A program made the translations under genes and the position numbers. From a virus, in IMG/VR virus record IMGVR_UViG_3300032087_001058, positions 1 to 24,866 of that record: a stretch of DNA of 24,866 nucleotides, one strand, 5' to 3'. Shown piece after piece: positions 19,959 through 24,866 of this stretch. The notes under the pieces are model-generated. The model saw only the letters and a list, made by a program, of their open reading frames with translations, was not told the DNA's origin and searched no databases. Each line of letters begins with the position of its first letter. Within the stretch, counting starts at the first letter, position 1.

Positions 19959-21948
19959 TTTACTGCCCACTCCCTACCAAGAATTCATACACAAGTCACG
20001 TTACGCCCGTTGGATCGAAGACGAAGGTCGTCGTGAGAACTACGATGAAACTGTAGACCGATACATTAGTTACATGGTGTCTCACCTCAAAGACAAGTTT
20101 GACTACGACTTGTCTGATGAAGACACAGAAGACTTGCGCGAAGCTGTGTTGAACTTGGAAATTATGCCATCCATGCGGGCTATGATGACCGCTGGACCCG
20201 CTTTAGCGCGAGACAACATCTGTGGGTACAACTGCAGTTACATACCAGTAGACAGTCCTCGTTCGTTTGACGAGTGCATGTACATTCTTATGTGCGGCAC
20301 GGGTGTGGGCTTTTCTGTTGAGCGTGAAAACGTAGAGAAGCTGCCTGTTGTATCAGACAACTTTAGTAAGTCTAACACAGAAATAAACGTAGCTGACAGC
20401 AAGCCGGGATGGGCGAAGGCTTACAGAGAATTGATTGCGCTGTTGTACGCTGGGCAAATACCACAGTATAACGTAGACGGCATCCGTCCTGCAGGGGCAC
20501 GACTAAAGGTTATGGGTGGACGTGCCTCTGGGCCGCAGCCTCTTGTCGATCTGTTCAACTTCACTATCGACACATTTAAAAAGGCAAAAGGACGTAAGCT
20601 GTATCCAATAGAGTGTCACGATCTTATGTGTAAAGTAGGAGAAGTAGTGGTCGTTGGGGGTGTACGCCGCAGCGCACTCATCAGTCTGTCTAATTTAAAC
20701 GACGACCAAATGGCACACGCTAAGTCCGGTCAGTGGTGGGAACACGAGGGGCAACGTGCCCTAGCCAACAACTCTGTAGCGTACAAAACCAAACCAGAAA
20801 TGGGTACGTTTATGCGTGAGTGGTTGTCCCTTTACGATAGCAAGTCTGGGGAGCGTGGCATCTTTAATCGTGAAGCGGCTATTAAACAAGCTGCAAAAAA
20901 TGGTCGTAGAAAACTGCACGACAAACCATTACTTGATGATTCAGATTCACATTATACCATGCACCCACACAGAGATAAGTCAAGCTATATTGATTTTGGT
21001 ACAAACCCCTGCAGTGAAATTATACTGCGCCCGTATCAGTTCTGTAACTTGTCAGAGGTGGTGGTTCGGGAACACGATACCCTGCAAACCCTCAAGCGCA
21101 AAGTTCGTTTGGCAACCATCTTGGGGACTATACAGTCTACCCTGACTGATTTTAAATACCTTCGCAAAGTGTGGAAGGACAACACAGAAGAAGAACGTCT
21201 GCTTGGTGTTTCACTTACCGGTATTATGGATCACTCTGTTTTGTCAAAGAATGTGGACAGTAAGCGGTGGTTAGAAGAGATGCGTGACACTGCAGTCGAA
21301 ACAAACGAAGTGTACGCCAAGACTTTGGGCATACCACAGTCCGCTGCTATTACTTGCGTAAAGCCATCTGGGACCGTCTCACAGCTTGTTGACGCTGCTA
21401 GTGGTATACACGCTCGTCACAATAAACACTACGTGCGTACGGTGCGCGGAGACTCCAAAGACCCGCTTACCCAGTTCCTTATAGACTCTGGTGTACCTGC
21501 AGAACGTGACGTAACTAAGCCTGATTCCGTTATCGTGTTTTCTTTTCCTATGCAGTCACCACAGGGGGCAGTGACACGTACAGACATGAGTGCTGTCAAC
21601 CAGCTAGAGTTGTGGAAAACATACGCACTGCACTGGTGTGAACACAAACCGTCTATCACTGTTACTGTCAAAGAAGATGAGTGGATGGAAGTTGGTGCGT
21701 GGGTGTACGAGAACTTTGACGTGGCATCTGGTGTGTCATTTCTTCCGTTTAGTGATCACACATACCAACAGGCACCATACCAAGACATAGAACCGGATGA
21801 ATATCTTGAGTGGAAAGATCGTATGACATACGTCAATCTTGACTGGTCACGGCTTACGGACTTTGAACGTGAGGACAATACAACAGGTTCGCGGGAGTTA
21901 GCGTGTACTGCTGGGGTGTGTGAAGTGGTAGACCTCAATGCAGCCTAA
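19951..21948 (+). CDS. Adenosylcobalamin-dependent ribonucleoside-triphosphate reductase (class II, monomeric)
   Basis: Reduces NTPs to dNTPs using a cobalamin-generated thiyl radical, supplying phage DNA synthesis. 665 residues from ATG 19951 (AAGGA 7 bases upstream), near the 739 of Lactobacillus leichmannii RTPR. The thiyl site is NPCSEI (C354, E356), and C365 (QFCNLSE) is 11 residues on, as for C408/C419 of that enzyme. C95 (GYNCSYIPV) should be its disulfide partner. The C-terminal redox pair is CTAGVC (C-x4-C). Other typical blocks are MPSMRAMMTAGPALARDNIC and CVKPSGTVSQLVDAASG. No adenosylcobalamin riboswitch was seen. It depends on host B12 and thioredoxin-type reductant. Confidence 0.95.
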   Translation: MNNLLPTPYQEFIHKSRYARWIEDEGRRENYDETVDRYISYMVSHLKDKFDYDLSDEDTEDLREAVLNLEIMPSMRAMMTAGPALARDNICGYNCSYIPVDSPRSFDECMYILMCGTGVGFSVERENVEKLPVVSDNFSKSNTEINVADSKPGWAKAYRELIALLYAGQIPQYNVDGIRPAGARLKVMGGRASGPQPLVDLFNFTIDTFKKAKGRKLYPIECHDLMCKVGEVVVVGGVRRSALISLSNLNDDQMAHAKSGQWWEHEGQRALANNSVAYKTKPEMGTFMREWLSLYDSKSGERGIFNREAAIKQAAKNGRRKLHDKPLLDDSDSHYTMHPHRDKSSYIDFGTNPCSEIILRPYQFCNLSEVVVREHDTLQTLKRKVRLATILGTIQSTLTDFKYLRKVWKDNTEEERLLGVSLTGIMDHSVLSKNVDSKRWLEEMRDTAVETNEVYAKTLGIPQSAAITCVKPSGTVSQLVDAASGIHARHNKHYVRTVRGDSKDPLTQFLIDSGVPAERDVTKPDSVIVFSFPMQSPQGAVTRTDMSAVNQLELWKTYALHWCEHKPSITVTVKEDEWMEVGAWVYENFDVASGVSFLPFSDHTYQQAPYQDIEPDEYLEWKDRMTYVNLDWSRLTDFEREDNTTGSRELACTAGVCEVVDLNAA

Positions 21949-22075
21949 ACAAAATAAACTACTTGTGTGGAAGCGGGGAGTAGATTATATTATCTACAAT
22001 CCTCCACGCAAGTCGGAACAGTGGGATGAGTGGCAGAAAGTGAAAGAAAAGGATGAACAAAAGATTCGCTCCTAA
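21938..22075 (+). CDS. Hypothetical 45-aa basic protein
   Basis: ATG 21938 overlaps the reductase end by 11 bases, and the stop overlaps the GIY-YIG gene by 23. The protein (MQPKQNKLLVWKRGVDYIIY, then NPPRKSEQWDEWQKVKEKDE, QKIRS) is basic with Trp and Tyr-rich strands then a helix. The overlaps and lack of stops suggest a true coupled gene, though the SD is poor. No family known. Confidence 0.5.
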   Translation: MQPKQNKLLVWKRGVDYIIYNPPRKSEQWDEWQKVKEKDEQKIRS

Positions 22076-22538
22076 TCCATACACAGGAAATCCTATGTAT
22101 TACAAGGATAACCCTGATTCTGTTCGTAAAAGAGATGCAAACAGGATGTACGTTAATGGTAAAGAAATATCAAAAAAACATCCCCTACACAAACCCGGAA
22201 ACTACAAATCCCTTAGTCATGCGTGGTCACATGAAAAGATAGATAAAACGCTTGAAGGAGATGTGTACGCTATAGTCAATCCTGCGTGGGAAGGCTGGGT
22301 TAAAATTGGTAAGGCTAGTTTTGCAGACGACAGATTAAATACGTATCAAACATCCTCCCCTCATAGGGACTACACTATACTTGCCCAAATACACACAGAC
22401 AACAAACATGAAAAAGAACTTGTAATGCACAGAATTTTTGAAGATAATGCAGAAGCCCGTAAGGGTGAGTGGTTTAAAATTCCAGAAGCAGACGCAGTGC
22501 TTTTATTTTTACAGGAGAGCGAAGAAGATGACAGATAA
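22053..22538 (+). CDS. GIY-YIG-type nuclease domain protein (T5orf172-like)
   Basis: The C-terminal two thirds match the T5orf172/MUG113 branch of the GIY-YIG nuclease fold. GDVYAIVNPAWEGWVKIGKA (69-88) gives the VYAI and VKIG strands. Then come DDRLNTYQTSSPHRDYTILA, with Arg of the first helix, KELVMHRIFEDN with the conserved His, and KGEWFKI with the Glu. The N-terminal part (KRFAPNPYTGNPMYYKDNPD) is basic and aromatic and may bind DNA. 161 residues. It could be a homing-type or host-DNA endonuclease; such genes are often mobile, but no insertion scar is visible. Confidence 0.85.
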   Translation: MNKRFAPNPYTGNPMYYKDNPDSVRKRDANRMYVNGKEISKKHPLHKPGNYKSLSHAWSHEKIDKTLEGDVYAIVNPAWEGWVKIGKASFADDRLNTYQTSSPHRDYTILAQIHTDNKHEKELVMHRIFEDNAEARKGEWFKIPEADAVLLFLQESEEDDR

Positions 22539-22755
22539 AGAAGAATCTGTAGTAACTATCAACGACAAAGAATATCTACTAAGTGACTTGGATAATACCC
22601 AGAGGTACTTACTTGTGCAAATACAAGAAGTAACAAACAACATACGCAGCTTAAACATGAGAGTTGCACAGGCACAAGCTGCACTTACTATGTTCAAGGG
22701 CACTCTTGTTAAATCTTTGGAAGAGACAGATGATACAAGTGAAGATAACGCCTAG
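22528..22755 (+). CDS. Small coiled-coil protein, 75 aa
   Basis: ATG 22528 (MTDKEESVVTINDKEYLLSD) overlaps the GIY-YIG gene by 11 bases. After a short strand (VTINDKEYLLSDLD) comes one long amphipathic helix (QRYLLVQIQEVTNNIRSLNM, RVAQAQAALTMFKGTLVKSL), probably a coiled coil. The tail is acidic (EETDDTSEDNA). I have the impression that this pattern (a strand DKEYLLSDL then a helix) is common among marine phage and cyanophage small proteins, but the role is unknown. Confidence 0.75.
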   Translation: MTDKEESVVTINDKEYLLSDLDNTQRYLLVQIQEVTNNIRSLNMRVAQAQAALTMFKGTLVKSLEETDDTSEDNA

Positions 22756-23218
22756 TATAATTAGTCGCGCAAAAAAGAAAGCCGCCACTGTAGGTAATCT
22801 ACAGGGCAGCATCACAGGCAGCTTGAGTCATGTGGTGGGTGCAATAGGCGAGATAATTGTAGCCGACATTATGGGTGCGGACGAGTCTAACACCTACGAC
22901 TACGATTTGGTGAGGGACGGGGAGCGTATTGACGTAAAGACAAAACGCTGCAACACCCGCCCCTTTCCACACTACGATTGTTCGGTGGCTGCACACGGGA
23001 CCAACCAAAACTGCGACAGTTATGTTTTTGTTCGTATTCTTACTGACACGTCTCGTGCGTGGATATTGGGATCAATACCTAAATCAGACTTCTACACAAG
23101 GGCAACAAAGTACAAACGGGGCGACATTGATCCCACAAACGGTTTCACGTTTAAGGCCGATTGTTATAATCTACCTATTAGTGAGTTGTCTGATGTCAAA
23201 CAAAGCGTCACTGTTTAA
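22730..23218 (+). CDS. PD-(D/E)XK-like nuclease, 162 aa
   Basis: ATG 22730 (MIQVKITPSI) overlaps the coiled-coil gene by 26 bases. Residues 33-72 suggest a restriction-endonuclease-like active site: SHVVGAIGEIIVADIMG (E41), YDYDLVRDGERIDVKTKR (D59 or D68 and K70). The D-x-K form IDVKTK is typical of this fold. The rest (SYVFVRILTDTSRAWILGSI) continues the core sheet. It could be a phage-encoded nuclease aimed at host DNA or DNA repair. With the Cas4-like, endonuclease I-like and GIY-YIG products it is the fourth nuclease of the operon. Confidence 0.7.
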   Translation: MIQVKITPSIISRAKKKAATVGNLQGSITGSLSHVVGAIGEIIVADIMGADESNTYDYDLVRDGERIDVKTKRCNTRPFPHYDCSVAAHGTNQNCDSYVFVRILTDTSRAWILGSIPKSDFYTRATKYKRGDIDPTNGFTFKADCYNLPISELSDVKQSVTV

Positions 23219-23408
23219 GTTCGAAGCAAACCTACTTCCCAACGGAAAGGTCGAGTTGCTTAGTGAATCAGTAAAGCCTGAAGAGTTTGAGGGTGTAATG
23301 AACAAGGGGATGCCAGAGTACGATGGTTCGCACTCAATAGCATCCCTGTTGCGTTACTTGAAGTTTTGGTCAGATGAAGCTATGGAGAAGTCAACGAAGT
23401 ACGTTTAG
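23193..23408 (+). CDS. Hypothetical 71-aa protein, last gene of the plus operon
   Basis: ATG 23193 overlaps the previous gene by 26 bases. The protein (MSNKASLFKFEANLLPNGKV, then SVKPEEFEGVMNKGMPEYDG, HSIASLLRYLKFWSDEA) seems alpha/beta, with a first hairpin and a C-terminal helix. No known domain. Its TAG (23406-23408) overlaps the TAA (23407-23405) of the opposite-strand gene, so the two operons end head-on with no gap and no visible terminator. Confidence 0.7.
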   Translation: MSNKASLFKFEANLLPNGKVELLSESVKPEEFEGVMNKGMPEYDGSHSIASLLRYLKFWSDEAMEKSTKYV

Positions 23409-23692
23409 CTTTTGCCTTTGCCGTCTGCGGCGTAAAACGGAACCATATCACCGGCTTTGTTCTTTACCATTTTCAGCTTGCCTCCGCCAGCCATCATTGG
23501 CATCATGGGATTCATATTCATGCGCTTGTTCTGACGTTCGTTTTGTGTCATTGTGCTAGTCATCATGCCCCCCGCTTGAGCCTTCTTGCGGGGTTTCTTT
23601 TTAGTTGCCATTCCGCCGTACATCATTGGCTTGCGCTTTGCAGCACCGCCGTACATCATGCCTTTGCGTTGGCCGTTAGTGTAAGTTTTCAT
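23405..23692 (-). CDS. Met/Gly-rich basic 95-aa protein with MMYGG repeats
   Basis: A low-complexity basic protein: KGMMYGGAAKRK and KPMMYGGMATKKK near the start, then AQAGGMMTSTM, MNMNPMMPMMAGGGKLKMV and NKAGDMVPFYAADGKGKS. The repeats of MMYGG flanked by Lys/Arg, with a very high Met content, suggest a disordered DNA- or protein-binding virion component. I know similar sequences as unassigned small proteins beside structural genes in marine phages. The ATG at 23692 shares one base with the previous stop (TAATG), and AAGGAG lies 9 bases upstream. Last gene of the right-hand minus operon. Confidence 0.75.
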   Translation of the reverse strand: MKTYTNGQRKGMMYGGAAKRKPMMYGGMATKKKPRKKAQAGGMMTSTMTQNERQNKRMNMNPMMPMMAGGGKLKMVKNKAGDMVPFYAADGKGKS

Positions 23693-24866
23693 TAGTTTGC
23701 TCCTTGAGGTTGTATCGGCATACCTGCTCCAAATAGTCTTTGTGCATCCGACTGTTGATTATCCTGTATCTCTAAAAGTTGTTGTCGTGATCTTACGGTT
23801 CTACCTACTCTTAAAGCGTCTGTAGGTGCGCCCATTGTAAATTCGTGTCCTGTGTCAGTACGGATTCTTACGGGTTCAGGTTGTTTTGTGGCGTTGTATC
23901 TTTCTAAACCAACAGTGAGCATTTGAAACAACTGTTTTTCTTTTTCAAATGGAAGAGGCTTGCCCGTCCTAACCATCTCCATAAAATACTCACCCACTTT
24001 AGGATTTTGTATAATTTGGGTTAGTATGGACATATTTCTGTTTCGCATTTGTTGTAACACAGCCTCAGTTCCCACATACCTAAAGCTAACTACACCTCTA
24101 TTGATTGCGTAAAAGCGACTGATGTAACTTTCGACTGAGAAACTACGAGGTATGCCAGTAAATCTGATGCGGTTATCTAATTTGGTTTGCTCTTCAGATA
24201 AAAATGCTAACACAGACATGTATGTTTTGTATGCGTCTGCTCCCACTGCTTCTTCCACAGCTTGTGCAACGTCACGATTGTCCAGCCCCAGTAGCTTACG
24301 TAATTCAGGAAGATTTAAATCGTAGTCTGGTGTTAGACGAGTTGCTCCCGTAATACCTTTTGCTCCTGTATTAGCAGTGAACGTGCCTGTAGGAGTAAAA
24401 GCAGCGTTCTCCATAGCGTCAGTTATTACAGCGCGAAGAACTTCCGTTACTTCTTCGTCGGACATCTTGGCAGTTTCTTTTAGATGTTTTTTAAGAACAG
24501 CAATTCTTTCAGGACCACCCTCTATGAGAACACTAGCTGCCTTTCTTGCATCTATGTTTTCTGGGCTAAATCTTTGCAAGAAATCTACGGAAGTTTGTAC
24601 ACCTCTTTTGACCAAAGATACCTGCCGGGTTACTTCTTTTGCATTTTCTTCCGCTACTTTCTTGTACTGTTTTTGTGCGTTGTTAAATGCAAGCTCACCT
24701 ACAGACTCTTCATAAATATCTGTAAACTCCCTAAATATACGTTTGGTGTCTAGCAGAGGCACTTCATTTCCAGCCTCATCTATTCCCGTAAATATTTGTT
24801 CATATCTAGTTGATAGCTGATCAAACTGTTTGAAGGTCATCTGACCATTTTCTATTTGTCCCAACA
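23692..24866 (-). CDS. C-terminal part (about 391 aa) of a large putative internal virion protein
   Basis: The frame is open to the right edge; the only start-like codon there is a TTG (24864), so the true start lies outside. Highly charged and helical: FDQLSTRYEQIFTGIDEAGN, FLQRFSPENIDARKAASVLI and RNMSILTQIIQNPKVGEYFM, then EMVRTGKPLPFEKEKQLFQM. The pattern of repeated helices with a Gln/Pro-rich tail (SDAQRLFGAGMPIQPQGAN) is what I know from the ends of giant internal or ejected proteins of marine podoviruses, but no enzyme motif is visible in this part. DNA here is more AT-rich than in the replication genes. It overlaps the 95-aa gene by one base. Confidence 0.7.
   Translation of the reverse strand, partial: LGQIENGQMTFKQFDQLSTRYEQIFTGIDEAGNEVPLLDTKRIFREFTDIYEESVGELAFNNAQKQYKKVAEENAKEVTRQVSLVKRGVQTSVDFLQRFSPENIDARKAASVLIEGGPERIAVLKKHLKETAKMSDEEVTEVLRAVITDAMENAAFTPTGTFTANTGAKGITGATRLTPDYDLNLPELRKLLGLDNRDVAQAVEEAVGADAYKTYMSVLAFLSEEQTKLDNRIRFTGIPRSFSVESYISRFYAINRGVVSFRYVGTEAVLQQMRNRNMSILTQIIQNPKVGEYFMEMVRTGKPLPFEKEKQLFQMLTVGLERYNATKQPEPVRIRTDTGHEFTMGAPTDALRVGRTVRSRQQLLEIQDNQQSDAQRLFGAGMPIQPQGAN

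Noticed and set aside
19951-21948. Intein or split in the ribonucleotide reductase
   Set aside because: The frame is continuous, and all expected cysteines and spacing are present at normal length.
1-24866. Circular closure of the window
   Set aside because: Joining the edges would keep the frame from portal into the right-edge gene, but the two proteins do not look like one portal and a one-in-three frame match is expected by chance.

Overview
The window is part of the genome of a tailed double-stranded DNA phage, most probably a marine podovirus infecting an alphaproteobacterium. The basis is a portal and terminase block facing a complete replication module. That module holds a TOPRIM primase, a DnaB-type helicase, a separate 3'-5' exonuclease, a family A DNA polymerase with a DnaJ-type zinc finger, a PD-(D/E)XK exonuclease, a T7 endonuclease I-like nuclease, MazG and a monomeric B12-dependent ribonucleotide reductase. 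A family A polymerase carrying a partial DnaJ domain was described in the SAR116 phage HMO-2011, so an HMO-2011-like phage is my best guess; this is inference and no search was run. I see no RNA polymerase, tRNA, rRNA, CRISPR array or insertion sequence. Both edges cut through genes, so this is a fragment of a longer genome.

Layout. (1) 1-6123, minus strand: a packaging and structural operon reading leftwards in the order small secreted-type protein, TerS, 152-aa protein, TerL, 655-aa putative virion protein, 72-aa protein, portal (cut by the left edge). A good sigma70-type promoter lies at 6246-6274. (2) 6290-6811: no confident gene; it holds a minus-strand terminator (6731-6764), weak open frames and a plus-strand promoter look-alike. 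(3) 6812-9552, minus strand: a more GC-rich accessory island with a 75-aa protein, a winged-helix protein, a DUF932-like protein and an uncharacterised 204-aa phage protein. (4) 9586-11973, minus strand: a string of about ten tiny overlapping early-type genes, including a zinc ribbon, an XRE-type HTH, a ribbon-helix-helix protein and a 47-aa basic protein. The left end of this block carries a cluster of a GCTGACA repeat. (5) 11974-12120: divergent control region with palindromes and three GTCAACA boxes. (6) 12121-23408, plus strand: the replication and nucleotide-metabolism operon, almost gapless, with ATGA/GTGA-type overlaps. (7) 23405-24866, minus strand: a Met/Gly-rich basic protein and the C-terminal part of a large probable internal virion protein, meeting the plus operon stop-to-stop.

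How the genes fit together. Primase, helicase, split exonuclease/polymerase and a candidate single-stranded-DNA-binding protein would form the replisome. The PD-(D/E)XK exonuclease and endonuclease I-like nuclease would process phage DNA and degrade host DNA, while MazG and the ribonucleotide reductase adjust nucleotide pools. TerS, TerL and portal form the packaging motor. The tiny-gene block and accessory island are the best places to look for host takeover or regulatory functions. The most unusual signals are the GCTGACA array, which sits in all three frames of a small gene, and a degenerate tyrosine-recombinase-like signature inside the 655-aa protein next to the terminase.
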